This document shows positions 34,546-42,891 of a stretch of 64,000 bases of DNA, in pieces. The notes beneath the pieces were generated by a model that did not search any database, was not told the DNA's origin, and worked only from the letters and a program-made list of their open reading frames with translations. How positions within the stretch are numbered: position 1 is the stretch's first letter; each line of letters opens with the position of its first letter. Both the position numbers and the translations under genes were made by a program. The stretch is from Burkholderiaceae bacterium (GTDB lineage: Bacteria > Pseudomonadota > Gammaproteobacteria > Burkholderiales > Burkholderiaceae), in contig JAJPEN010000015.1 of NCBI GenBank assembly GCA_021166835.1, positions 1 through 64,000 of the forward strand, read 5' to 3'.

Positions 34546-35999
34546 TGACGGCGCGCCGCATTCGTTCGGAAGGCGGTAGCACCTTGACATGCGTCGGGCT
34601 CGCAGCGGCGCACCCGCAGCGACAGACGGCGGTGGTCGAAGTCGCACCGCTGTCGATCATCTGGCCGCTGCTCGGTCGCCACATCGCTTTTCATCGCCGT
34701 CTCGTCGACGTTACGGCGAGCGTCAAGGCGGCGTTACTGCTGTCGCAATCGATCTACTGGACACGCCACGGGCGGGACATCGAGCGAAGCGGCGGGTGGT
34801 TCCACAAGACCACGGCGCAATGGGAGACGGAGACCGGCCTTTCCGTCAAAGAGCAGGCCAGCGCACGGACGCGGTTGCGCAGCCTCGCGTTGCTCGAAGA
34901 GGCGCGCAGCGGTATCCCGGCGCGGATGCACTTTCGCTTGAACGTGAACGAGCTCGGTGCGTGTCTGTCGGCGCGGATTTCAAGCCACCGGGATGCGGCG
35001 AACTGGCGCGAGCATCTCCTGCTGGCCGAGTTGCTCGGGCCGTCGCTGGCGTTTCATCGCACGCTCGCCACACTCGCCGGCGGCGTGCATGCCGGACTAA
35101 TGCTCTCGCGTGCGCTGCACCTCATACGGCTTCAGGCTCGGCACCGGGTCGACGACTGGATCGCCAGTTCCGCCGCGTACTGGTTCGAAGACATCGGCCT
35201 GACGCGGCGCGAACAGGAAGCCGCGCGCCGCGATCTGTTGCGCACGGGATTCTGGGAAGAGTCGCTGCGCGGCATTCCTCCGAGCCTGATGGCACGCATC
35301 CGGCTCGATCGCCTGCTTGGGCGCTTGGCCGGCGATGCGACGGCCATCACGCAGCGCGAAGCGCCGGTGGCAGATCCGGATCGCGGTGTTGCCACTGACA
35401 GGCGTTCCCCGAAGGGCGAAACAAGTCTGCGCGCACACCGCAGTCTTGTTCGGCCGAAAGCGCCATCACTGTTTCACCCGAACCGCCATCACTGTTTCGC
35501 CGAAAGCGCCTTCTCTCATATGGATCACAGTACAAGTGAACTACTACAACCACAGCACACCGCGCACGGGGCGACTGCCGCCCATAAGGGCGGTGGTGGT
35601 GAACTGATTTTCCCCGAGCAGATGCTGCCCGCCGAGCGGCAGGCGGCGCGCCTGCTTCTGCGCGGCTGTGGCGAACAGGCGCAATGCCTGCTCGACGAGC
35701 TTGCCGCACGGCTCGAGCTGCGCGCGGTTCGCGTCGGTGCCGTCGCGTATCTGCGCGGACTCATTGCACGTGCCGCAGCCGGCACCTTCGCCGCTGAACT
35801 CGGCCCGCGGGTGGCGGCCGAGCGACACCTGCGTCAGAACGATGCGCGTCAGCGTAGCGCCTGCGAAGCCGAGGCACAGCGTCTGGCCGTCGAACGCGCC
35901 ACTCCGGAGTACCAGGCCCGCGTTCAGTTTCAGCGACACAAGCTGCGCGAGATCGTCGACGGTCTCAAGGCGCGCACGAACATGGGCGGCGCGCCATGA
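34545..35999 (+). CDS. Replication initiator-like protein, two winged-helix units
   Basis: A 484-residue protein. Two copies of the ~90-residue winged-helix unit come first (FHRRLVDVTASVKAALLLSQS... and FHRTLATLAGGVHAGLMLSRA...). They are followed by a low-complexity linker (about residues 290-350) and a helical C-terminus (QMLPAERQAARLLLRGCGEQAQCLLDEL). DNA under the linker carries iteron-like repeats and a more AT-rich stretch. The arrangement resembles lambda O, where the origin lies within the initiator gene. The protein family itself I cannot name. Confidence 0.75.
   Translation: MTARRIRSEGGSTLTCVGLAAAHPQRQTAVVEVAPLSIIWPLLGRHIAFHRRLVDVTASVKAALLLSQSIYWTRHGRDIERSGGWFHKTTAQWETETGLSVKEQASARTRLRSLALLEEARSGIPARMHFRLNVNELGACLSARISSHRDAANWREHLLLAELLGPSLAFHRTLATLAGGVHAGLMLSRALHLIRLQARHRVDDWIASSAAYWFEDIGLTRREQEAARRDLLRTGFWEESLRGIPPSLMARIRLDRLLGRLAGDATAITQREAPVADPDRGVATDRRSPKGETSLRAHRSLVRPKAPSLFHPNRHHCFAESAFSHMDHSTSELLQPQHTAHGATAAHKGGGGELIFPEQMLPAERQAARLLLRGCGEQAQCLLDELAARLELRAVRVGAVAYLRGLIARAAAGTFAAELGPRVAAERHLRQNDARQRSACEAEAQRLAVERATPEYQARVQFQRHKLREIVDGLKARTNMGGAP
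35439..35552 (+). repeat. Iteron-like repeats and AT-richer stretch, candidate ori
   Basis: Three repeats of 22-23 bases start at 35439, 35461 and 35484. Two share the 15-mer CGCCATCACTGTTTC exactly; the first is a diverged copy (CGCAGTCTTGTTCGGCCG). A partly inverted copy (GGCGAAACAAGTCTGCG) lies at 35415-35431. Immediately after (35508-35552) the sequence is richer in A and T than its surroundings. The repeats fall in the linker-coding part of the winged-helix gene. Confidence 0.6.
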
Positions 36000-36101
36000 G
36001 CCAGATCGTCTCGAACCGAAGCCGTCATGAGCGCGGGTCGTCACCAGCTCTCCACACGCGCTTTCCCGATCGACGTCGAGACACACCTTCACGGAGCACA
36101 A

Positions 36102-36983
36102 ATGAGCACGCGAAACGCCCCGTCATCCATCGAGCCTGGACGCACGATCGATCGTTCATCGAGCATGCGCGATACACCTCTACAGAGCGAACAGCGCACC
36201 ATGGGTCGCCTTCTGGACGAGACGCCCGATGCAATGGTGCTGCACACCCGCGATGCCTGGCACATGTTCGTGGGCCGCGCAGCCGACCCCGTGCACGAGC
36301 GCGCTGCGATTCCGGGTGGGCGCCGCTTCGCGGCGATGCTCAAGGCGATCTGGCATCTCTCGGCCAACGACAACCCCTACGCCGACTGGATTCTGATTCG
36401 CGTCTATCGCTCGCTCGGAGAGATCCGATCGCAAATGGACGAGCGGATCCAGGCGCGCGAGGTGGAGTTCGAGCGGCTTCGTCGCAAGGGGCTTGCGCTG
36501 TCCGTACTCGGTTCACGCGCGCCGATCACCGTGGAGCTGGGGTTTCGCAGCCCCTACGGCTACGCCACGGCGGAGGCGATCGTCGAGTTCGACTACCACG
36601 TGCGCATGGTCAGAACGCTCATGCTCAAGGATCGGCTGAGCGACGAGGCGGGCAGGGCCGAGATCCGCGCAGTCGGACGCGGCCTGCGGGCACTCTTTCT
36701 GGAGCCGATTCGCTGGGAGCGCAACCTGTTGCGCGCGGAGTTGCTGCCATTGAGCCGGCGTGATTTTCTGCCTGAAGCCGATCCGGCAGCGCGTCAGAGA
36801 GTGCAGGCGGCGGTTGCGCTCTTCGGTGAAGTGCCGCCGGAAGTCTTCACGGGCGAAGAAGCGCCACGTCATACGCAGCGTCGAATCGCATCGCGCATTG
36901 CGAGCGCGAAACAGACGCACGGCAGCACACCGGCTTCGGACGAAGCGGCACAGGCGGCGACGCCCGAGGCAGAACTGCTGTGA
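36102..36983 (+). CDS. TIGR03761-type ICE protein (PFL_4669 family)
   Basis: A 293-residue protein with the typical MVLHTRDAWHMFVGRAADP and LGFRSPYGYATAEAIVEFDYHVRMV of the ICE core family PFL_4669, function unknown. ATG 36102 follows a GGAG site; an earlier in-frame start at 36027 lacks one. Found in PFGI-1-like ICEs next to parB and replication genes, so a role in ICE maintenance is expected. Confidence 0.85.
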   Translation: MSTRNAPSSIEPGRTIDRSSSMRDTPLQSEQRTMGRLLDETPDAMVLHTRDAWHMFVGRAADPVHERAAIPGGRRFAAMLKAIWHLSANDNPYADWILIRVYRSLGEIRSQMDERIQAREVEFERLRRKGLALSVLGSRAPITVELGFRSPYGYATAEAIVEFDYHVRMVRTLMLKDRLSDEAGRAEIRAVGRGLRALFLEPIRWERNLLRAELLPLSRRDFLPEADPAARQRVQAAVALFGEVPPEVFTGEEAPRHTQRRIASRIASAKQTHGSTPASDEAAQAATPEAELL

Positions 36984-37369
36984 CCGGCATGGCTGATCTC
37001 CCGGCGCGCCATCCCGATTCTCAAGAGTGCCGGATGCTGCGTGCGCTCTTCGACGAAGTGCTCAGGACCGCGGCGCTGCACGGCTTCGAGCGCGTCTCGT
37101 TTCACGGTTACCGGATCGAGGGTAGGTCTCTTTACGCTGCCGGCGGCCGGCATGTTCGCGTGATGCTCACGCTTGATGACGACGGTGGCGCCACGCTGCT
37201 CGATGCCGTCCGCATTGCAGTTGCGCGGCCTTCACGCACGGGCTCAGCATGCGTCATCCCTCACCCGCGCGCGCCGATGCTTGCTGCGCTCGAGCCCGAG
37301 TCTCTCGCTGGCTGTGTCAGCCCGGAAGATGCCCGTCATGCATCGCCCGAAACCGGTCCGATCTCCTGA
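36980..37369 (+). CDS. Hypothetical protein coupled to the PFL_4669 gene
   Basis: 129 residues from a GTG start that overlaps the previous stop by four bases, or 126 from ATG 36989. It has a compact region (LFDEVLRTAALHGFERVSFHGYRIEGRSLYAAGG) and a low-complexity end. I do not recognise it. The tight overlap suggests a real gene in the ICE core operon. Confidence 0.55.
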   Translation: MTGMADLPARHPDSQECRMLRALFDEVLRTAALHGFERVSFHGYRIEGRSLYAAGGRHVRVMLTLDDDGGATLLDAVRIAVARPSRTGSACVIPHPRAPMLAALEPESLAGCVSPEDARHASPETGPIS

Positions 37370-37419
37370 GAACCGGTGGCCGCAAGGTCTGGAGGTTTGC
37401 GTTCGTGCTTCTACCCAGC

Positions 37420-37436
37420 CGGGGAGCCTCTCCCCG
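37420..37436 (+). promoter_or_regulatory. GC hairpin in the leader of the DUF3577 gene
   Basis: CGGGGAG-CCT-CTCCCCG, perfect 7-bp arms, 53 bases before the start codon. One of three related leader hairpins. Confidence 0.5.
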
Positions 37437-37489
37437 TACCGGGAGACGGCCTTCCCATTTTCCATGTGTGTCATGTCCAGGAGGCCGTC

Positions 37490-37930
37490 ATGTCCGAATC
37501 ATCGCAAGTTCCTCAGCCGTCGTCGTTCTTCAACCTGCACGTCGACGGCATCGGTTATCTGAATCGCGTACGCACTGTGAAGCCGAAAAATGGCCACGAG
37601 TTCCTGGCCTGCACCGTCGCCGCCCTGCGTGGCAGCGACCGGGACGTCAGCTACACGAAGTTCGACTGCCGTGTCAGCGGTGCGGACGCGCAGGCAATCG
37701 TGCGGCGCCTGGAGAGCGATGTCGCCGCCGAGCGGACGGTGATCATCGGTTTCCGGATCGCCGACATCTATCCGGAGCTCTTCACCTTCGAGAAAGGTGA
37801 CCGGAAGGGGCAGCCCGGCGTGAGCATCAAGGGGCGGCTCTTGCGCATCAAGTTCGCCAAGGTCAACGGCGAACCGATCGATGTGCCGCAACCGGCGCGG
37901 GCAGACGAGCACGAAAGCGCACCGTTCTGA
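37490..37930 (+). CDS. DUF3577 / STY4534-like ICE protein
   Basis: A 146-residue protein with [34 protein letters not shown], the start of the DUF3577 family, and a beta-rich core that resembles an OB-fold single-strand-binding protein. In ICEs it is associated with replication (STY4534). Start supported by GGAGG at 37480. Preceded by a GC hairpin leader. Confidence 0.82.
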   Translation: MSESSQVPQPSSFFNLHVDGIGYLNRVRTVKPKNGHEFLACTVAALRGSDRDVSYTKFDCRVSGADAQAIVRRLESDVAAERTVIIGFRIADIYPELFTFEKGDRKGQPGVSIKGRLLRIKFAKVNGEPIDVPQPARADEHESAPF

Positions 37931-37955
37931 CCGTCGTCACCATCACCATCGATTC

Positions 37956-37979
37956 CCCCGGGGAGCTCGCTCCCCGGGG
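37956..37979 (+). promoter_or_regulatory. GC hairpin in the leader of radC
   Basis: CCCCGGGGAGC-TC-GCTCCCCGGGG, perfect 11-bp arms, 37 bases before the radC start. Could act as an mRNA-stabilising leader or a weak terminator. Confidence 0.5.
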
Positions 37980-38016
37980 AGAGGAGTCCCCATCCGTCTC
38001 GAGGAAGGAGAACTCC

Positions 38017-38610
38017 ATGAATCAGTCGATCGAATCGCTCTCGAACCTGGCGCTGCTCGGCACGTTGATCGGGCCCCGTGCGGCGGCAAACCTGTTGAAG
38101 GAGGCACGCGGCAGCCTCGCGCATCTGGTGAACGCGAACGCGCAGCAGGCTGTTCCGTCGTCTGCGGTCGAGGCCAAGCTCGCGGCAGCCAGAGAACTGG
38201 TGCGTCGTGCGCTGGCCGAGACGATGCGCGAGCGGGACACGCTGGCTTCGCCCGCCGACGTGCGCGCGTACCTCCAGATCGTGCTCGCACAGCGTGACCA
38301 TGAAATCTTTATGGTGCTTTTTCTCGACTCACAGAATCGCGCCATCGCGGCCGAGGAAATGTTTCGGGGAACGCTCACGCAAACGAGTGTCTATCCAAGA
38401 GAGGTGGTCAAGCGCGCGCTGTCGCTCAACGCGGCGGCGGTGATCCTCGCGCACAACCATCCGTCGGGAGTCGCCGAGCCGAGCCGCGCCGACGAATTTC
38501 TGACCCAGTCGCTGCGCTCGGCCCTTGCGCTGATCGAAGTCACGGTGCTCGATCACATCGTCGTTGCAGGTTGCAAGACCACGTCGTTTGCCGAACGCGG
38601 TCTGCTGTAG
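38017..38610 (+). CDS. radC: RadC-family JAB/MPN+ protein
   Basis: A 197-residue protein of the RadC family, MPN+ (JAMM) fold with the metal motif H146-N-H148-P-S-G and Asp159. The N-terminal DNA-binding part is shorter than in chromosomal RadC. Such genes are common in ICEs and phages; their biochemical role remains unclear. Start supported by AAGGAG. Confidence 0.9.
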   Translation: MNQSIESLSNLALLGTLIGPRAAANLLKEARGSLAHLVNANAQQAVPSSAVEAKLAAARELVRRALAETMRERDTLASPADVRAYLQIVLAQRDHEIFMVLFLDSQNRAIAAEEMFRGTLTQTSVYPREVVKRALSLNAAAVILAHNHPSGVAEPSRADEFLTQSLRSALALIEVTVLDHIVVAGCKTTSFAERGLL

Positions 38611-38680
38611 TCGCCCACCCGCACGACAAGCGTCGTGCTTCCTGTCCGGACCGGGATTTCCCGATCCGGTTCTTCACCCC

Positions 38681-38702
38681 CGCGGGGATGTGCATCCCCG
38701 CG
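38681..38702 (+). promoter_or_regulatory. GC hairpin in the leader of the DUF932 gene
   Basis: CGCGGGGATG-TG-CATCCCCGCG, perfect 10-bp arms, 39 bases before the start codon. Third member of the hairpin leader set. Confidence 0.5.
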
Positions 38703-38741
38703 CAACGGGGGCCGTCCCTGCACTTTCCAAGGAGCCTCACC

Positions 38742-39806
38742 ATGAAGAGCGGACGTCCCCTCGTCGATCTGGCGCGCGAACTCGAGCGCCAGCTTTCTTC
38801 CAAGCGCGACCTGGTCGTGCCGTCGTCCTTCCTGCAGTGTCGTACCGAAGCGGATCGCAACGTGAAACTGATCGTCGACTCCCGCGAGGGCGACGGCGAA
38901 TACGGTGTGACCGATCTGGCGCGTCGGCAGCTTGCCGAGAAGCTGAAAATTCCGTTCGCCTACTTCGAGCGCATGCGCACCGAGCAGCCCGAACTGCTCG
39001 ATCGCAACGTGAACACCTGGCTGCAGGCCGACGGCGACCGGCGGATGATTCGCACACTGGACGGCCAGGTGCGAGCAGTGCTTTCGGATCGCTACCGCAG
39101 GCTCGACAACTTCGATCTTGCGGAAAACGTCCTGCCGATCCTGCAACGCCTGGAGGGTGCCCGCTTCGAGTCGGTCGAGCTGACCGAGACGAAGATGTAC
39201 CTGAAGGTCGTTACGCCGCGTCTGCAGTTCGAAGTGGCTCCCGGCGACATCGTGCAGGCCGGGATCGTCGTCACCAACTCGGAGGTCGGCTGCGGCACGT
39301 TGTCGGTACAACCGCTCCTGTACCGGCTCGTGTGCAGGAACGGCTTGATCGCACCCGACCATGTGCTGCGCAAGACGCACGTGGGGCGTGCGCTTGCCAG
39401 CGATGTCGAATCCGCGAACGTGTATCGCGACGACACATTGGCTGCGGACGATCGCGCGTTCTTCCTGAAAGTGCGCGATGTCGTCGACGCCGCGGTTTCC
39501 GAGACGACGTTCTTGCAGGTCGCGCGCAAGCTGCAAAAGACACGTGACATTCCCCTGACCGGCGATCTGCTGAAGACGGTCGAAGTACTGGCCAACCGCT
39601 ACACGCTCAACGATTGCGAGCGCGCCGGCGTGCTGCGCCACCTTATCGTCGAAGGCGATCTCACTGCCTTCGGGTTGGTCGATGCCGTTACCCGGTACTC
39701 GCAGGATGTCGAGGACTACGACCGCGCCACGGAGCTAGAGGCGCTGGGCGGCAAGCTCATCGACCTGGTTCCCGGAGACTGGAAGGAGATGGCGCACGCC
39801 TCCTGA
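38742..39806 (+). CDS. DUF932 ICE/plasmid protein
   Basis: A 354-residue protein of the DUF932 family, seen on many plasmids, phages and ICEs. Recognisable stretches include FQCRTEADRNVKLIVDS-like sequence, FERMRTEQPELLDRNVNTWL and RYRRLDNFDLAENVLP. Function unknown; some phage homologues are called 'phage/plasmid-like protein'. ATG 38742 follows AAGGAG. A good terminator lies about 60 bases after the stop. Confidence 0.85.
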   Translation: MKSGRPLVDLARELERQLSSKRDLVVPSSFLQCRTEADRNVKLIVDSREGDGEYGVTDLARRQLAEKLKIPFAYFERMRTEQPELLDRNVNTWLQADGDRRMIRTLDGQVRAVLSDRYRRLDNFDLAENVLPILQRLEGARFESVELTETKMYLKVVTPRLQFEVAPGDIVQAGIVVTNSEVGCGTLSVQPLLYRLVCRNGLIAPDHVLRKTHVGRALASDVESANVYRDDTLAADDRAFFLKVRDVVDAAVSETTFLQVARKLQKTRDIPLTGDLLKTVEVLANRYTLNDCERAGVLRHLIVEGDLTAFGLVDAVTRYSQDVEDYDRATELEALGGKLIDLVPGDWKEMAHAS

Positions 39807-39866
39807 AGTTGGCCGATGAGTGGTCGGACGGAATGCTTCGCACCTGAATGAAACTCCTCCCCCCTT

Positions 39867-39901
39867 GCCCGGCAGCCTCAAGGTTGTCCGGGCGTTTTTT
39901 T
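39867..39901 (+). terminator. Rho-independent terminator after DUF932 gene
   Basis: Stem GCCCGG / CCGGGC with an extended inner stem (CAGCC/GGTTG, loop TCAA), followed by a run of T at 39895-39901. It ends the ICE core transcription unit. Confidence 0.85.
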
Positions 39902-40116
39902 GATACTTGATCTGACACAAGCACTGCAATGCCGAAGTGCGGGCCTGGCGAGGAAGCGCGAATACCTCCTGCCCCGATCTGCAACGAGAGCGGCCGCAAG
40001 CATTGCGCTATTTGGAGAAGAACCTTCAGGTCGAACCAGGCGGATCGACGCGGCGGCGGAGCCCGTTTCGACGCCTCTCCAAGGCGCCTCTCCAAGCTTG
40101 ACGTTTAGCAGAGGAC

Positions 40117-40135
40117 GGATATCATATTGATATCC
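40117..40135. promoter_or_regulatory. Palindromic operator of the toxin-antitoxin operon
   Basis: GGATATCA-TAT-TGATATCC, perfect 8-bp arms with a 3-base spacer, ending 14 bases before the antitoxin start. Typical of autoregulated TA operons. Confidence 0.75.
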
Positions 40136-40149
40136 ATTCGGAGTCTTTC

Positions 40150-40437
40150 ATGTCCGCCCGTAACACCGTCGATCAGATCGCCTTTCGCTACCGTTCCGTC
40201 GACAGCGCCACCGGCGTGACCCGGAAAACCGCCAAGCGTTTGGCGGAACACTTGGGCGTCGACGAGACGCAGGCGATCCACCGTGCGCTGCACGAACTGG
40301 CCGTGCGGGTGCTGCCGCAATATGAGGCCGACGAAGGGCCGCTGACGGCGGCCCAAGTGCGTCAGATCAGGAAGCGGGCGCCGCAGGGCGGCAAGCGATC
40401 CGTGCGTTCCAGCCTGCTCGACACGGAGACCGCATGA
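40150..40437 (+). CDS. Putative antitoxin of a type II TA pair
   Basis: A 95-residue protein with a likely DNA-binding N-terminal segment (RKTAKRLAEHLGVDETQAIHRALHELAV) and an Arg/Lys-rich C-terminal end, the part that usually binds the toxin. ATGA overlap with the next gene and a palindrome upstream support a TA operon. Family not certain; the middle resembles ribbon-helix-helix/CopG-like antitoxins. Confidence 0.7.
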   Translation: MSARNTVDQIAFRYRSVDSATGVTRKTAKRLAEHLGVDETQAIHRALHELAVRVLPQYEADEGPLTAAQVRQIRKRAPQGGKRSVRSSLLDTETA

Positions 40438-40844
40438 TCCTGCGGTGGTGGGCTGAGCCCGCCGCCGGCGAGATCGTCTGGTGCCACTTCCCTGACGACA
40501 TCCATCCTCGCCCGAAACCCCGCCCCGCGCTGGTTCTGGTCGTGTTCGACGATGATGCGCCGCAGTTCACCGTGCGAGTCGCCTATGCCACCAGCCAGCG
40601 AACCACGAGACTGCACCGCGGCGAATTCTCGATCCTGCACGAGCGGAACCCCGCGGCCTACGCGGCAGCGGGTTTGAGCTACGACACCAAGTTCGACCTC
40701 AAGCAGGTATTGGACCTGCCGTACAACACCGAATGGTTCTCGGTGCCACCCGCAGCGCCTTATGGCCAGACGCCCAAGCTGGGCGTGCTCCACCCATCGC
40801 TGGTCCGCGCCGTGCAGGCGGCATTCCGGGCCGCTGCCGAGTAA
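40434..40844 (+). CDS. PemK/MazF-like toxin
   Basis: A 136-residue protein. The start (GEIVWCHFPDDIHPRPKPRPALVLVV) matches the MazF/PemK pattern, with a Pro-rich loop before a beta-barrel core. Those toxins are mRNA interferases that cut at short sequences and stop translation. Target site cannot be predicted. Overlaps the antitoxin gene by four bases. Confidence 0.75.
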   Translation: MILRWWAEPAAGEIVWCHFPDDIHPRPKPRPALVLVVFDDDAPQFTVRVAYATSQRTTRLHRGEFSILHERNPAAYAAAGLSYDTKFDLKQVLDLPYNTEWFSVPPAAPYGQTPKLGVLHPSLVRAVQAAFRAAAE

Positions 40845-41536
40845 GCCGGACCGCCGCAGGTCGCAATCACTTCGCGAGAGGGGCGTTCGTGAGCGCGGGT
40901 CAGTGCGATTCCCGGTGCGCGATGTCCGACCTGCTTGTAGCACGACGCCCTCGAGCTTCTTCAGGGACCGAACCTGATCTTGACCGTTGCCGGCTTGGCA
41001 GCGAAAACCTGCTCCTGCCTGGTGAACGGATTGATGCACCTGCGGAGATCATGGCTCGCGCCAATTCAGTTTGGCGCCTTGGCGGCGGAGTTCAGTTCAC
41101 ATGCTTTCCTACGTTACGATGGCCACTGGCCCCGGCGGGGCGACTGCCGCCGCCCGCTGCCGACACTCGCGGGTATTCCTGATCGGCCATGACCTGCCCA
41201 TCGGTCCGGCATCCCGAGCGACTGGTCGAGACTGGTTGCTGCCGATTGGGCTACTGCGAACCAGTGATCGCTGTCCGCAGGAGCAGACGTCGACTCTCGC
41301 CTCGTGGCGCGCGCGGGATAGCCAGTTCGCATCCTTGATCCGCCACAGATCACAAGTTCGGGAACTTCGACACGAATCTCGACAAGGAGCGTATTCGGCG
41401 CATCCAGTCGGCAGCCGTCGTGGCGGCGTTGCCTGAAGTCGGAAGCAGATGTGAAGGCGTGCTGCTGAGCTATCGAGTCTGTAGGAAGGTAGTGACAATG
41501 CTCGCGTGCTAGACGCAAAACCGAGTGGAGACGAGC
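40845..41536. other. Gene-poor stretch between TA pair and HEPN gene
   Basis: About 690 bases with no supported gene. One frame (from about 41351) reads FGNFDTNLDKERIRRIQSA before losing coding character, so it may be a remnant of an older gene. The rest shows no ribosome site or coding signature. Confidence 0.35.
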
Positions 41537-42502
41537 GTGGGCTGGAATGATCACATGGATGACAGTGACGATGTTTCGAACCTCCCGGCAGAGGCATGGG
41601 GAAACACCTTCAACGTAGGTGGAACCTTCGACCCAAACGACAACTGGCTGAGGTCAGCCGAAAGGGAAGACCAGGTGATCGCCATGCGTGGTTGGTTTCG
41701 CGCCAGATTCTGTGACCCGGCGTACGAAACTCCGTACAACGGTCGTGAGGGCGGGTACTTGTTCGTCGACGGAGGGCCATTCGACCCGTCCACTGAACTG
41801 CATGATCGCTTCGGGGGCGTCGTCGAAGATGAACTGATCGACGAAGTGGTCGATGAGATGGTGTGCGAGGTCGGAGACCAGTGGGCGCCGATCAGGCGCA
41901 ACCCGCCCGATGACTATGACGAGCGCTTCGACCTTGAGCTTGTAGACGCTGATGAACCCCTTCGAAGAGTGCGCAAGCGCTTGGCCGAGTGTCGCCACGT
42001 TCTTGACCTTCACGGCGGAACTGAAGCTGTGGCTCTTGCACGCCGACTCGTCTTGGGCGCCGTCATCGGCGTTCTCGAATCATTCCTCTGGGAGTTGGCT
42101 CAACATTGGATCGAGTCGAGCGAAGAAGCGCTTCGCGGCTGCGTGACCAAGCTTCCGGCGATTCGGGATCAGACGATCAAGCTGGGTGATGTTTTCGATC
42201 GTCACGACAGTATTCGCGATCACGTCAAGGGCCACTTACAGAACACTGTCTGGCACCGTTGGGACAAGGTTGTCGCTATCTACAGGAACGGACTGGGAAT
42301 CAACCTCCCGAGCGTCAAGGTATTTGATGACGCCCTCGTCAAGCGTCACGACATCGTGCATCGAAGCGGTCGCACAAAGGATGGCGAGGACGTTGATGTC
42401 ACGAGTGCAGAAATCGAAGCACTAAGCCAGGCCGTTGAGCGTTTCGCTGCAGCAGTCTCGGAGTCGGCAAACAAGCGATTCCAACAACAACCGAACATCT
42501 GA
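41537..42502 (+). CDS. HEPN-domain protein with RX4H motif
   Basis: A 321-residue protein. The first half has a conserved acidic domain (MRGWFRARFCDPAYETPYNGREGG, FDPSTELHDRFGG) that recurs in HEPN-containing proteins. The second half is helical with KRHDIVHRSG, an RX4H motif (R-HDIV-H) typical of HEPN ribonucleases. A GGAG site six bases before GTG 41537 supports the start; an ATG at 41555 is an alternative. HEPN RNases are common in toxin and anti-phage systems. It faces the Tcm operon, 390 bases away. Confidence 0.75.
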   Translation: MGWNDHMDDSDDVSNLPAEAWGNTFNVGGTFDPNDNWLRSAEREDQVIAMRGWFRARFCDPAYETPYNGREGGYLFVDGGPFDPSTELHDRFGGVVEDELIDEVVDEMVCEVGDQWAPIRRNPPDDYDERFDLELVDADEPLRRVRKRLAECRHVLDLHGGTEAVALARRLVLGAVIGVLESFLWELAQHWIESSEEALRGCVTKLPAIRDQTIKLGDVFDRHDSIRDHVKGHLQNTVWHRWDKVVAIYRNGLGINLPSVKVFDDALVKRHDIVHRSGRTKDGEDVDVTSAEIEALSQAVERFAAAVSESANKRFQQQPNI

Positions 42503-42891
42503 GGTTGTCAGAGCCGATGTCGCGACACGGATGGCGGAGCCATGAACAACGGGGAGAGCCTGTCGTGCCGCCTACTCCTCGCGCTGCTACTCTCTCATGA
42601 TGTAGTCACCGTTCTGGTCTGGGCAGTGTTGAAGCGCTGAGCCATAGGCCACTCGTGGGACTCGGGAAGCAATCGGAGGGGCTAGTGCCGAAGTCTTGTC
42701 GGTCGAAACGCCTTGCCATCGATCAAGAGCGATAGCTTGTTCTTCGAGGCGAATGTCGACACCACGGCCGAGCGCTGAAAGTCTGGCAGCACGCCTTGAC
42801 TGTGGACGATGCAGTAGTCAACGCTGCACCGAGTTCGCGCACTTCCTGTGCTCGCAGCATGAGGTGCCCCGTCCACAGCAGGTCATGCGCT
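42503..42891. other. Non-coding gap between convergent HEPN and Tcm genes
   Basis: No supported gene in 389 bases. On the minus strand, a frame opening 14 bases inside TcmP1 (42905) and a shifted frame ending DFQRSAVVSTFASKNKLSLL look like two halves of a small frameshifted gene. I treat this as a possible remnant only. Confidence 0.35.
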
